From: Cordylochernes scorpioides
Taxonomy: Eukaryota > Arthropoda > Arachnida > Pseudoscorpiones > Chernetidae
Assembly: GCA_030710605.1 (NCBI GenBank)
Contig: CP092863.1
Span: 140,437,547-140,501,546, forward strand
Direction: 5' to 3'
Length of the DNA stretch: 64,000 nt
The position numbers were made by a program, and so were the translations under genes. The notes under the pieces are model-generated. The model made no database searches. It had not been told where the DNA came from and saw only the letters and a program-made list of their open reading frames with translations. This document shows positions 53,280-62,652 of the stretch, one piece after another. Numbering within the stretch: the stretch's first letter is position 1; every line of letters starts with the position of its first letter.

Positions 53280-53510
53280 AATAAACAAATTAGGCATATC
53301 TGACCACTAAAATGAGCGTTTTTAGATAGCAGAGCGCCATCTAGTGGAACAGATATCAACTAAACGTTGATTTAACCTGTTCCTTTAAATTTGGCCAACC
53401 CATTTTCTTGATAAATAAAGAAAAACCTTCATGTTAGTGGTCAGAATATGCCAAATATTTGTTTTTAATATCAACACCTGACTTTTTAAATTAGTTTTTC
53501 ACACATATAT
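53280..53510. mobile_element. Family B2 snap-back palindrome
   Basis: GGCATATCTGACCACTAAAA and TTAGTGGTCAGAATATGCC are the arms. The antisense arm ends at CCTTCATG (about 53430), at or within a few bases of the position of the ribozyme cut. Confidence 0.75.
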
Positions 53511-53554
53511 AGAGATACGTTTATTTTAATTGTTTTAAAAAAACTTATCAATGG

Positions 53555-53780
53555 AAAAAATAGTACAAATGTGATATTGTACTGGGATAAGGTCCATAAA
53601 TTAAGAAAAAGGCATCTCCTTATTGTGCAACAGAAAGTTGCTGACGGCTTGCGCCATCATCGGAATAAATATCAATTATTCTCGTTTATTTTTAATTATT
53701 CCAAAATTGGCCAATTGGCGCAAGACGTCAGCAACTTTCAGTTGCACGATTCAGTTGCCTTTTTCATAAATTATCAATGG
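53555..53780. mobile_element. Family B1 palindrome without ribozyme
   Basis: ACAAATGTGATATTGTACTG, GGCATCTCCTTATTGTGC, AATTGGCCAATTGGCGCAAG turn-around, then GCAACTTTCAGTTGCACGAT. Confidence 0.75.
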
Positions 53781-53879
53781 AAGCCTGAGATATATTTTTA
53801 CCTTTAAATTGATACGAAGGATTATTTTGTCGTATTGTGATATACTAGGATGAAACAAAATTAAATAATTGACTTTTAA

Positions 53880-54760
53880 CTCAAGTTTTTAAATATATAT
53901 TCATGGAGAGCTTTCGGGTCTTGCTCTTTCTCATCCCTTAGGTAAAATATGAATGGAAGATATATTAGAGAAATGAATATATACAATAAGGCCGTGCAAT
54001 GTATCTTTAATTCTTTCTTTTTTTTAAACTTGCGATAAGTGATTTATTTAATTTTTTGTTTAAAAACCAATGTAAGGTCAGAAATGGCAGCATGAAGAAA
54101 GTAACTATCAAGGAGAGTGGAAATTTTGCCGGCAGGAAATTGATTTATAAAAATAAAGGTCTTCTTTCTCGGCAAAATAGACGCTAAAACTAGTTTATAT
54201 ATATATATTTATATAATCTCTTTCCATCCTGGTTTAACCATTATGGTTTCCATTAGCACAAAACATGAACAAATTTGACTCCAATTTGCAATAGCAATTT
54301 TATTAAAAGTTATATTTTAACACAAAATAAAATTTAAAAGGTTTTTAAAAAAATACATTAAAAAATTCTATTTTCTTTCTTTTTACCTTTAAAATTTTGA
54401 TGAAAGGTTAACATGGTTCTGTCTTTTCTCTTTTTCTTATCTTAATACCTTCAATTCTTTTTTTCCTATGTTCTGGTACTATGACGCGTAACTGCCGAAG
54501 CTACAGCGTGAACTTGGTGTGGTATCCCTATTTTGTTACCAAAAATGCAAATCTTTTTGATACCTTAAAAAAAAATTATTTATATGATTTCTTTTTAACT
54601 ACCAATATTCTTTCTTTTATACCAATTTTCTTTCATATATATATATATGTGGCGAGCAAATATTCTATATATAATGTCTACTAATCTCAAAGGGTCAATG
54701 TGAGATCAGATATGGTAGCATAAAGAGGGTAAAAACCAACATGGAACCCAGCCCAGTGCA
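53880..54760. other. AT-rich DNA with a CCGAAAGC-class motif
   Basis: Minus strand at 53910-53945: GGGATGAGAAAGAGC, ACCCGAAAGCTC. GTCAGAAATGGCAGCATGAA (54078) resembles GATCAGATATGGTAGCATAA (54705), so part is duplicated. No gene supported. Confidence 0.35.
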
Positions 54761-54765
54761 GTATT

Positions 54766-55074
54766 ATGGCTACAGATCGACGCTATCCATTCTGGTCACG
54801 TCCCCCAGACCTACGCACCGGTGCTCCTACCTCTGTAATTCATTACGTTAACAAGGGCTCCCCACCGACAACTGATGAGCTTGCTGAATTCATTGGATTT
54901 ATTCAACATTTTGGCCTGAATCACACGCTGAATTTGGTCCTTTCTGTATTCCACTCACCCATGTCAGAATCCTTATTAATGTTGATACAGCCCCGTTTTT
55001 TGCATTTATTCGGTTCTTTTATTATTTTGTCCATTAAATATATAGTGAGTCTTTATATATATAATGATATTTAA
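54766..55074 (+). CDS. Unidentified 102-residue reading frame
   Basis: Starts MATDRRYPFWSRPPDLRTG and holds FIGFIQHFGLNHTLNL. The first 70 residues have balanced codon use in an AT-rich setting; the end runs into AT-rich, hydrophobic codons and looks accidental. It could be a fragment of a repeat-borne or host gene. I recognise no domain, and nothing nearby supports expression. Confidence 0.25.
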   Translation: MATDRRYPFWSRPPDLRTGAPTSVIHYVNKGSPPTTDELAEFIGFIQHFGLNHTLNLVLSVFHSPMSESLLMLIQPRFLHLFGSFIILSIKYIVSLYIYNDI

Positions 55075-55317
55075 AAATATAATGTTAAAAAATAATGATA
55101 TTTTCGATTTTTCAGAGATATATATATATGTTAAAAATCTGTATTTATACTTTAGCAATTTGTTTCTCTTATGATATATATATATATATATAGTGTAAAA
55201 ACTATATAACAAAAATATAACAGTGATTCCACATTTAAAACTCAAGGAGCAAACTGATAAGAATGATAAATCATATCAAGTAGATTTGGTTAGATTAGCA
55301 AGCTAAATCTAAATTAA

Positions 55318-55647
55318 TTATAACAATAAATAGTTGTATAGTTTTATAGTTAAGTTTTATATTAAAATTATCTTCATTAATTTGATTATTTAAATTCAAA
55401 TTATAAAATTTGTAAATTGTTATTATTTAGTATAGATAGAGAGAAAAAAAAAAGTCCTTTACTTCTAAAACATCATATAAATATATAATTAACTAGATGA
55501 TGTTTTAGAAGTAAAGGACTTTTTTTTCTCTCTATCTATACTAAATAATAACAATTTACAAATTTTATAATTTGAATTTAAATAATCAAATTAATGAAGA
55601 TAATTTTAATACAAAACTTAACTATAAAACTATACAACTATTTATTG

Positions 55648-55652
<5 letters not shown>
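55318..55652. repeat. 335-bp nearly perfect palindrome
   Basis: Arms of about 155 bp: GTATAGTTTTATAGTTAAG and CTTAACTATAAAACTATAC near the ends, AAGTCCTTTACTTCTAAAAC and GTTTTAGAAGTAAAGGACTT near the centre, with TATAAATATATAATTAACTA between. A TA repeat follows (55650-55680). Confidence 0.9.
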
Positions 55653-55682
<30 letters not shown>

Positions 55683-55689
55683 CGGATAT

Positions 55690-55800
55690 TATATATAAAT
55701 AACTTACTGCAATGATAAAATTTATTATATAAAAATGCTTGGCTCATCAGTGGAGAACCCTCTCAGTGATATCGTCATGACCAATCTCTAGCTACTGTAT
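55690..55800 (-). mobile_element. Family A fragment
   Basis: TTACTGCAATGATAAAA, GCTCATCAGTGGAGAACCCT and a decayed GATATCGTCATG. Confidence 0.5.
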
Positions 55801-55811
55801 GGGATTTTTTT

Positions 55812-55964
55812 CTTATAATGAGGGGTTTTTGTCTGAATTTTCTAAAACTGGCGTTGTGGCTCATTCGTCATCCCCGCTAATGAATATTTTACTAGGTTGA
55901 TGTACAGTGCATCAGTCTGATGCATATTTAAAGGGAGAGGTGCCTCTTTTGTTACATATATATG
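55812..55964 (+). mobile_element. Family C 3' part, host of a mariner
   Basis: TTTTTGTCTGAATTTTCTAA, ACTGGCGTTGTGGCTCATTC, GGGAGAGGTGCCTCTTTTG. The mariner lies at its 3' end. Confidence 0.65.
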
Positions 55965-55966
55965 TA

Positions 55967-57274
55967 CAAGGTATGTCCCATAAGTTCCCGGACTGGGTCC
56001 ATAAAAAAATAAATAAATGGAAAATGTAAAAAAATTTGACTGTTTATTATAGAAAAAATATCTGGCAACACGGTGGTACCAATATCGAGTCGGTAGGTGC
56101 GCGCGCGCCAAGGTAATTCTAATTTATTTAAAGGTCACACCTAGCGCTGCGGCGATTTTACGATGGAACAAAAATTGAAGCAGAGGATTTGCATAGAATT
56201 TTGTGTGAAACTTCAAATATCTGCAACCGAAACTTTTGAAATGCTTAATAAAGTATTCCCCAATGACTCTCCAAAGAGAACAACTGTTTTTGAATGGCAT
56301 TCTAGATTTAAAGCTGGCAGAATTTCCATTGAAGATGAACCTCGGCAAGGACGCCCAAAATGTGCAAAAAATCACCGATTTGATAAAAGAAAATCCTCGA
56401 ACCACTTTGCTGGAGCTAGAGCAAGACACAGGCATCTCTAAAACAACGATTGGAAGGATCGTAACCAAAGATTTGAAGCTCAAAAAGACTCCTGCAAAAT
56501 TCATTCCAAGATTCCTCACTAATGAGCAAAAACTGTGTCGGCTTGCAACCTGTGAGAACACGTTGGAAATGACAAGAACGGATCCGGAATGGAAAGACAA
56601 GATAATCACAGGCGACGAGACATAGGTCTATGACTATGACCCTGAAACCAAGCGTCAATATGCCGAGTGGAGAGGTCAGGGTGAGCCTAGACCAAAAAAA
56701 TCCAGGATATTGAAATCCAGAAACAAGGTGTTGCTGGTCGCTTTTTTGGATAACAAGGGCATTGTTCATCACGAGTATCTTCCTGCAGGCCAAACAGTTA
56801 TTAAGGAAATGTATTTGGGCATTCTTCGCCGTCTAAGGGAAGCGATTCGAAAAAAAGGCCAGAAAAATCGTCTAATGGTGACTGGATCCTACACCATAAC
56901 AATGCCCGCCCTCACACAGCGCACTTGGTGACGAGTTTTTTTTTTTTTGGCTAAAAATGGGACAGAAATCCTGCCTCAACCACCCTATTCCCCAGACATC
57001 GCACCAATTGACTTTTTCCTGTTCCCCAAACTTAAAGCAGTTCTAAAAGGAAGACATTTTGACACCAGGGATGATATAATAGAAAAATCGCTGTTGGCAT
57101 TGAAGAGCATTCCAAAAGAGCTCTATAAAAACTGTTTCGACAATTTGGGGAAACGATGGCGCTGGTGCGTTGAAGCAAGGGGGGATTACTTTAAAAAGTT
57201 TTAATAATTTTTTAAAAAAATATCTTACCTTTTTTTTTATGGACCCAGTCCGGGAACTTATGGGACATACCTTG
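55967..57274 (+). mobile_element. mariner element with intact terminal inverted repeats
   Basis: 1308 bp between TA dinucleotides (55965-55966 and 57275-57276). The termini CAAGGTATGTCCCATAAGTT and, inverted, AACTTATGGGACATACCTTG match perfectly and continue through CCCGGACTGGGTCCAT, about 43 bp in all. The transposase inside is dead, so it could only move with help. Confidence 0.93.
56163..57204 (+). pseudogene. mariner transposase, inactivated
   Basis: Starts MEQKLKQRICIEFCVKLQI. A frameshift near 56358 separates GRISIEDEPRQGRPK from the continuation DLIKENPRTTLLELEQDTG. ITGDE with the first Asp is followed by a stop (TAG, 56623-56625) where Trp is expected. HHEYLPAGQ and RRLREAIRKK follow. 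In the second catalytic motif the Asp codon is AAC (56898-56900), giving HHNNARPHT. More frame breaks lie near 56870 and at the T run 56937-56948. The third motif YSPDIAPIDFFLFPKLK and the C-terminal RGDYFKKF are present. At least five lesions; different subfamily from the 14-kb copy. Confidence 0.93.
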
Positions 57275-57276
57275 TA

Positions 57277-57960
57277 TGTTATGATTATATTTTGTTTTGT
57301 TGTTGAAAAGATATAATTGGAGGTGCAGTCGTGAAAAAGGAAAGATTGTTATTTACCTTTCAAGTAGTTTTTATTTTGAATTACTTGAAGTAATTTACAC
57401 ATAGAATTATTTTTCACAGTAATATAGAATTTATAAAATGAATTCTATAATCGTGAATTAAAAAAAAAATAGTAAGGGTTCAACTATACATATCTACAAC
57501 AATAATTAAAAAGTGGTATATTCTAAATCTATGGTCAAAAATGTGGAACAGTCAATGAATGAAAATAAAATATGTATATATTCAAAATTATAAACCATTT
57601 ATGCGAATATCTTTTTAAGAGCAAATAAGAAGTTCCCTTTAAATCATTACTCCAATGATAACATATTGAGAGAGCTTGGCTCATCAGTGGTGAACCCTCT
57701 CACAGTTTCGCCAGTACCTAAAATAAAAAATAAACATACGCGCCTAAATAGTTGACAATTTTGAATATAGATAGCGTGATGATATCATATAAAATATATA
57801 GCTAGTCATTTTATAAAGAGAAAACTTTAAAGTAGAGAAAATACGACATTAATTGACATTTTTATAATTACAGCTTTAACCTGATGACGTTGATAATTTG
57901 ATTGATGAAACGTACGGATAAATACATAACTCGATACTATTTCATGGAAGAGTCATTCCA
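57277..57960. other. AT-rich DNA with a worn family A copy
   Basis: 57640-57790 on the minus strand has CTGGCGAAACTGTGAG, TTCACCACTGATGAGCCAAG and a worn end AGATAGCGTGATG. The rest is AT-rich with no gene. Confidence 0.5.
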
Positions 57961-57981
57961 AGAGTCTAGCAACAGTATCAC

Positions 57982-57990
57982 TATAAAAGG
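57982..57990 (+). promoter_or_regulatory. TATA box of family A1
   Basis: TATAAAAGG, 38 nt upstream of the predicted cleavage base 58020. Confidence 0.5.
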
Positions 57991-58013
57991 ACGTTCAAAA
58001 AATGCAATATAAC

Positions 58014-58079
58014 ACCGGTATGATAGATTAAACTGGCGAAACCGCTGGGAGGGTTCACCACTGATGAGCCAGGCTCTCC
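58014..58079 (+). ncRNA. Swapped-order hammerhead (family A1)
   Basis: 59-nt frame: ACCGGT (58014-58019), A (58020), TGAT (58021-58024), 8-nt linker, CTGGC, GAA (58038-58040), ACCGCT, 10-nt linker, ACCA, CTGATGA (58061-58067), GCCAG (58068-58072). Stem II is perfect with C-G where A2 copies have T-A. Stem III keeps four pairs next to the cut, stem I three of four. The triplet is GTA. GGGAGGG can pair with CTCTCCC just downstream. Confidence 0.55.
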
Positions 58080-58199
58080 CTTTAATTTTTCCATTGCAGT
58101 AAGGGCAGTAGAAATTGTTTAATTTCAAAAAGAATCTTACGCGTTTAAAATAGTTTCGAATTTTGATAACAGATGGCGCGATAGTGCATCATATATCAA

Positions 58200-58553
58200 A
58201 ATACATAACTAGCAGATAGATTGGAAAAATCAAAACATCAGATCTGTATTAGATGTAAGGTATGGAAACATACCTTAAAAACTATCCACCATGATTATCA
58301 TACGCTACGTGTGTTTGGAACAAGTAGCACACCTTTCTTAGACTGCTTGAAAGTATATTCTAGTGGAAAATAGATATGTTAATCCATTTCAAATCAAATT
58401 TGCATATTGCCACGTCGAAAAACGATAATAAAACTAAACAGGATGATAACCAAGTTATTTATTTTGACCACAAACATCAACCAACCTATTTAAAAACAAT
58501 AAAGAAAGACAATAAGAGACATAGATTTGAATAACAAAAATTATTCAAGGTGA
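58200..58553. other. AT-rich DNA, SINE1 scrap
   Basis: ACTATCCACCATGATTATCA at about 58279-58300 is a SINE1 tail scrap. Nothing else recognised. Confidence 0.4.
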
Positions 58554-58554
58554 A

Positions 58555-58765
58555 ATTTGGTCGTTGAAGTACAGTTTGCACCACCTTGACAAGGACCAAC
58601 AGCCCGAAACGCGTACGTGGTTAGCTTTCCTTGATTAATCAAGAATGGGTATTTGGCCAATTCTCTAATAATTACAAATCAACGAATAATTAATATTTAT
58701 TCCGATAGATGGCGCAAGCCATCAACAACTTTCATTTGCACGATAAGGAGATGCCTTTTTTTCCT
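58555..58765 (+). mobile_element. Family B1 element, full copy
   Basis: TTTGGTCGTTGAAGTACAG, hammerhead relic, TTCCTTGATTAATCAAGAAT, CCGATAGATGGCGCAAGCCA, GATAAGGAGATGCC, TTTTTTT. Confidence 0.85.
58580..58621 (+). ncRNA. Hammerhead ribozyme with U3-A8 exchange (family B1)
   Basis: ACCACC, TTGACAA (C3 to U and G8 to A), stem II, GAA, ACGCGT, A, CGTGGT. Positions 3 and 8 pair with each other in the active fold, so the double change keeps a pair. Stem I loses its first pair. Confidence 0.6.
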
Positions 58766-58922
58766 GCCTATTTTTCTTTCCCAAAATTATTCAAGTTAAT
58801 TATCTACTGATTATTATAAGGCGATTAACGTGCCATCTATATATATTGAATGGAAGCATCAAAGCACGAATGTTTCTTTTGACATAAAACAAACTTCTAA
58901 GATTCCACCCCCAATTGCAACA

Positions 58923-58930
58923 TATATAAG
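58923..58930 (+). promoter_or_regulatory. TATA-like box of family A2
   Basis: TATATAAG, 48 nt upstream of the predicted cleavage base 58971. Confidence 0.45.
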
Positions 58931-58964
58931 TAGACTCGTCCAATACAGTATTAGAGCTCTAAGA

Positions 58965-59031
58965 AGCGGTCTGGTAGATTAAATTGGCGAAACCGCTGAG
59001 GGAATTAACCACTGATGAGCCAAGCCTTCCC
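58965..59031 (+). ncRNA. Swapped-order hammerhead, fully paired copy (family A2)
   Basis: AGCGGT (58965-58970), C (58971), TGGT (58972-58975), AGATTAAA, TTGGC (58984-58988), GAA (58989-58991), ACCGCT (58992-58997), 10-nt linker, ACCA (59008-59011), CTGATGA (59012-59018), GCCAA (59019-59023). All helices are perfect and the core is consensus with a GTC triplet. The additional helix is GGGAA (59000-59004) with TTCCC (59027-59031), different from other copies but still paired. Best copy for testing. Confidence 0.6.
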
Positions 59032-59154
59032 AATATTTTTTCATCACAGTAAGGACAATAGAAAAGTTTGTTCTATGTTCAAAAGAAACATTCGTGCTTT
59101 AATACTTCCATTTATTATAATCTACCTATTATATAATAAACGCAATTTTATTAT

Positions 59155-59345
59155 GATGCATTAGCGCGCCATCTGTTATGAAAATACGAAGCTATTATAG
59201 ACGCGGATGATTCTTTTAAAAATTAAACAATTTAACAATTTCTATTGCCCTTACTACAATAGAATTTTTCAATTGCAGTAAGGGCAGTAGAAATTGTTTA
59301 ATTTTTAAAAGAATTATACGCGTCTAAAATAGTTTCGAATTTCCC
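59155..59345. mobile_element. Family A1 palindrome, core deleted
   Basis: TGCATTAGCGCGCCATCTGT, GACGCGGATGATTC on the left; TGCAGTAAGGGCAGTAGAAA, TACGCGTCTAAAATAG on the right. The ribozyme is absent. Confidence 0.75.
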
Positions 59346-59349
59346 AAAC

Positions 59350-59765
59350 ACAATTTTATTGCGGTATTTGAGAAACAAAATTTATAAAGAACTAAAAAAA
59401 CTTTCGAGATATCGTTAATTAAATCGCAGATTGTGACATCGCTGTATATAGCGCGGGTTACCCGCCATCCTATAACGCTGACTTCTCGACAACATAGAAC
59501 AAAGAAGTTCTCCTGTCATTAGGAAGTGAGCTTCTATTGGTGGAACCTCAAGCGTGCTGTGAGTGGCTATCAGAACTTGATGATGTAGCTGCGCTGTTCT
59601 CTAGACATTTCTTTAGAGTTACTTTAATATTTTTTTCTTTTATCTATCTTCATTTATTTAACATTTTTATGAATTTGTCTTTCATGTTATTGCTTTTTTT
59701 CCATATTGTTTCTATCAATACGAAAGACTATATTTGATAATTAAAATAAAAAGGCTATAAAATAG
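59350..59765. other. No gene recognised
   Basis: A less AT-rich patch at 59440-59590 (GTATATAGCGCGGGTTACCC, TCTATTGGTGGAACC) could be a remnant of an LTR or other repeat. The frame at 59537-59737 turns into low-complexity hydrophobic sequence. Confidence 0.3.
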
Positions 59766-59771
59766 AGATTT

Positions 59772-59981
59772 ACTTATAGACAAAACTTAAGGAATTGCAA
59801 AGTATTTGATGTCGTCGTTCGTCTTTTTTTTTTTTTCGAAAGAGACAAAAAATATTTTGTTCACACTTTGTTATATCATATGTCTTCAATAAAGGTCACT
59901 GTAATATATTTCAGAATTATTGTCTGAATCCTGATATACATGCTAAAAGGTACAACTTTCTTAAGTTCTGTGAATGAGTGT
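59772..59981 (-). mobile_element. Family T MITE, reverse
   Basis: TTATAGACAAAACTTAAGGA, GATGTCGTCGTTCG, T run, ATATTTCAGAATTATTG, GGTACAACTTTCTTAAGTTC, TGTGAATGAGTGTA. Confidence 0.8.
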
Positions 59982-59984
59982 AGA

Positions 59985-60885
59985 GATTTAGTGTTTAGCG
60001 TCATCTTCTAAGAATATATTTTTCAAAGAAGGTTTTTTCCGGGTATAAAACTCCGAATAGAAATTTCCCCAAACGTAAATAACTGATATATAAGAAATAA
60101 AAGTAACCAAAGCTATCAAGGAAAAGGTAACAATGGATGTTGAGCATTTGCAATGTTTACGTTTCGTAAATAAATAAAAAATATATTAATTTATGTAATA
60201 TTTCTCTTATTAAAATAGTTAAGGTATATATTTTGATGTTACACAAAAATATTCTCTATCTTGTTTTACATAAGTGTTTAAAATTTGGTTAAACTTGAAT
60301 TCTAACCAAAATTTTTAGCAAAGCCCACTTATAAAAATTCGCACTTATAAATATATATAGATTTTCTTGCAAAAAAAAACTATAAGAAAAGAGTGTGTGC
60401 TAAAGAAATTTTGATCAGAGAAGCAAAGAAATAATTGAGCAGTGAGTCGCGCCTGGCAACCCGGATAAAGCCCTAAGGGGATTTTCTGGGCAGCCGAAAC
60501 CAATTCGAGGCATAAGATCCAATCTGACCACAGTTCCTCCCGCCATTCAGGGGATTTCCCGATCCGCAGCCTTATTATCGGTCGTGCAACTTTACAATAA
60601 CCAATCGCACCAAGTTGCCACACCTGCTAATTTACCAATAGCACAACCTTCATACGTAGGAACGGAGCTATATACAAACTTGATTGTTGTTTCAATCCAA
60701 TTCGTTCTTTGAATAGATTTCCTGTAAATATATATAAAGATTCGAAATATTTTTGTAAATAATATTTACTTTCCTATTATAATTTATTATAAATCTCTAT
60801 AATTTATTTAGAGCTAAATTTAAAAAAATAGTTTTAAAATAATAATATATGAAAAAAACAATTAAAAAAATAAAAGATAAGTGGG
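59985..60885. other. AT-rich DNA with one GC-richer unknown block
   Basis: 60420-60660 is much less AT-rich (GCGCCTGGCAACCCGGATAA, GGGCAGCCGAAACCAATTCG, CAGGGGATTTCCCGATCCGC). It may be part of an unidentified transposable element; no partner copy is present here. No coding motif seen. Confidence 0.35.
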
Positions 60886-60889
60886 TCAG

Positions 60890-61045
60890 GTGTTGATATT
60901 AAAAATAAAGAAGGCATCTCCTGACAACGAGCACATGTGCTTTTTATAAATAAACGTTTTGTTTATTTCTGTTCCACTAGATGGCGCTCTGCCATCTAAA
61001 AAGCACATGTGCTCGTGGTCAGGATATGCCTTCTTTATTTTTAAT
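60890..61045. mobile_element. Family B2 snap-back palindrome
   Basis: AATAAAGAAGGCATCTCCTG and ACGAGCACATGTGCTTTT return as AAAAGCACATGTGCTCG and ATGCCTTCTTTATT. CACTAGATGGCGCTCTGCC lies between. No ribozyme part. Confidence 0.85.
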
Positions 61046-61065
61046 AATAATAATATATATAGTCA

Positions 61066-61146
61066 TATATAAACGGTATATACCAATAGGATTAATTACA
61101 AAAGGTTTCTTTATTAAATTAATCCTATTGGTATATACCGTTTAAA
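61066..61146. repeat. Short palindrome
   Basis: AACGGTATATACCAATAGGA and TCCTATTGGTATATACCGTT are the outer parts of ~32-bp arms. Confidence 0.85.
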
Positions 61147-61339
61147 TTCCATTGCAATTATTTCACAATCTAACTTAAGATAGTCATATATATCTACAAC
61201 AGAAAAATATTTTCTTTACTTAAAAAAATGATAAATACACTAATGGCTAGAGAAAAACATTTTTCTCTTATTTTTCCATAAATAACGAATGATATATTTT
61301 GAGCAAATAGTCCTAAACGGACCTAACCAGACGCATAAA

Positions 61340-61520
61340 ACAAGTCCAACACCAGTTTCAGCTAATTCAGATAAAAAAAGCCAACAACCTGTATAACATG
61401 GTTTCGGTTTATGGCCCTCATCAGTACAGGAGAGCCTTCGATTTTATAACAACCTACGAAAAGGTTTATGAAATCAGTAGAATTTGTCGAAAAGATGTTC
61501 AAGAGGTGCACTTTCGGTAC
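61340..61520 (-). mobile_element. Family C element
   Basis: AACACCAGTTTCAGCTAATT, CAACAACCTGTATAACATGG and, after the ribozyme, GAGAGCCTTCGATTTTATAA and AAGGTTTATGAAATC, as at 7355-7600. Confidence 0.75.
61388..61430 (-). ncRNA. Type I hammerhead ribozyme, weakened (family C)
   Basis: Minus strand: CCTGTA, CTGATGA, stem II GGGCCATAAACC with two firm pairs, GAA, ACCATGTT with a mismatch in stem III, A, TACAGG. Core and stem I are perfect. Activity is less likely than for 7497-7539. Confidence 0.75.
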
Positions 61521-62102
61521 AGGAATATCATATTCCTGCAATCTTCCAAAATAAAAAAATATATTTACTAAATGTCTATATAACTATTCATTTATTTATT
61601 TATTACCATTTACAAACAAGACACACTATATCCGATCTGGATAATTGCGCGTGAAACTATTTACAATAATTGTAGTAGAGTAGGTAACAGAATTATCAAA
61701 AAGAAAATAAACAATTAAGAAAAAGAGCATTGAATAAACATATACATTAAACAAATAAGCAACAACATAAGCAGATAGAAGAAATCGCAAGGTAGTTATT
61801 TACAATATGTTAAGCAATGATGGAAGTTGATGAAGTTATCTGTAATAATTAGTATTGTGGAGAGAGAAAGTTGATCAAGTTGAGATATTTACAATGAGTT
61901 ATATTCTAAAGTAACTTATTAATTATTTACATTGATGTAAATCAAGTTGCATAGTAGTGTAGTTCCTCATGCTGCATGACTGCTCTATATCTATATATAA
62001 TGTTTATATTTAAAAACTTACATTATATCTTGGCTGCAAATTCCTCTTCTAGATTCAAATGGATTGATGATATTTTCAGAGATTTCTTTAATGGGTGATA
62101 TT
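61521..62102. other. AT-rich DNA, nothing recognised
   Basis: No gene or assignable repeat. TTATTTATTTATTACC at about 61590 is simple sequence. Confidence 0.35.
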
Positions 62103-62106
62103 ATAT

Positions 62107-62648
62107 TGTTACGTAGAAATAAAAGCACATTCCAGATGGAGAGAGAATGTTCTAGAGCGTTTAAGAATAATGTAGAAAAAGCGGAAGACAACTGATTGGC
62201 CAATCTACAGCTATTACGCAACGCTCGGTGCTGGCGGCTTTCTGATTGGCTGACCAACCGTGACCGTTCTGGAAAGATCTACTCCGGGATATATAGGGAT
62301 GAGAAACTCATGCCAGAGGAGGAAGAAAGATAAGAAAAAGGAGGTCGAAGAACGAAGCTACCTGGTGTACTCCAAGCAAGCTGCTGTCTCAAGAGGACGG
62401 ACTGCTGCTTACCGCCAAAGGCGGTGTACTTCTTGGAAGATTCTAGAAGGTTCTACGAACTTCTGTCTCCTGTTCTGCTTCTGCTTTTCCTCACCGTGCT
62501 GAATTTGGTGAGTTTGTAACTGTTGTTTTCTTTATTGTTGTTTTATTTTTGCACTCTTCTGTAATTATTTTATCGATTAGGCTTAAATAAAGTCCTAAAG
62601 ATCCTTTGTACCCACGGAAGTTATTCTTTGTCAACCAACAACGCAACA
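62107..62648 (+). mobile_element. Solo LTR, 542 bp
   Basis: Starts TGTTACGTAGAAATAAAAGC and ends CAACAACGCAACA, with the 4-bp duplication ATAT at 62103-62106 and 62649-62652. It contains CTGATTGGC motifs, a TATA box (GGGATATATAGGGATG at about 62287) and AATAAAG (about 62586) as likely polyadenylation signal. It is left by recombination between two LTRs. The frame at 62260-62502 lies in the transcribed part and is not a likely gene. Confidence 0.85.
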
Positions 62649-62652
62649 ATAT

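Larger units (their letters stand above)
57960..58195 (+). mobile_element. Family A1 element with TATA box and ribozyme core
   Basis: TATAAAAGG at 57982, core at 58014, then CTTTAATTTTTCCATTGCAG, TAAGGGCAGTAGAAATTG, and terminus AACAGATGGCGCGATAGTGC-ATCA. The left arm is short or missing, so this copy is not a long palindrome. Confidence 0.8.
58835..59130 (+). mobile_element. Family A2 element
   Basis: Arms with AGCACGAATGTTTCTTTTGA and AAAAGAAACATTCGTGCTTT share the private GCACG variant. TATA-like box at 58923 and core at 58965. Confidence 0.8.

Noticed and set aside
62260..62502. 80-codon frame with basic residues
   Set aside because: It lies inside the solo LTR between TATA box and polyadenylation signal.
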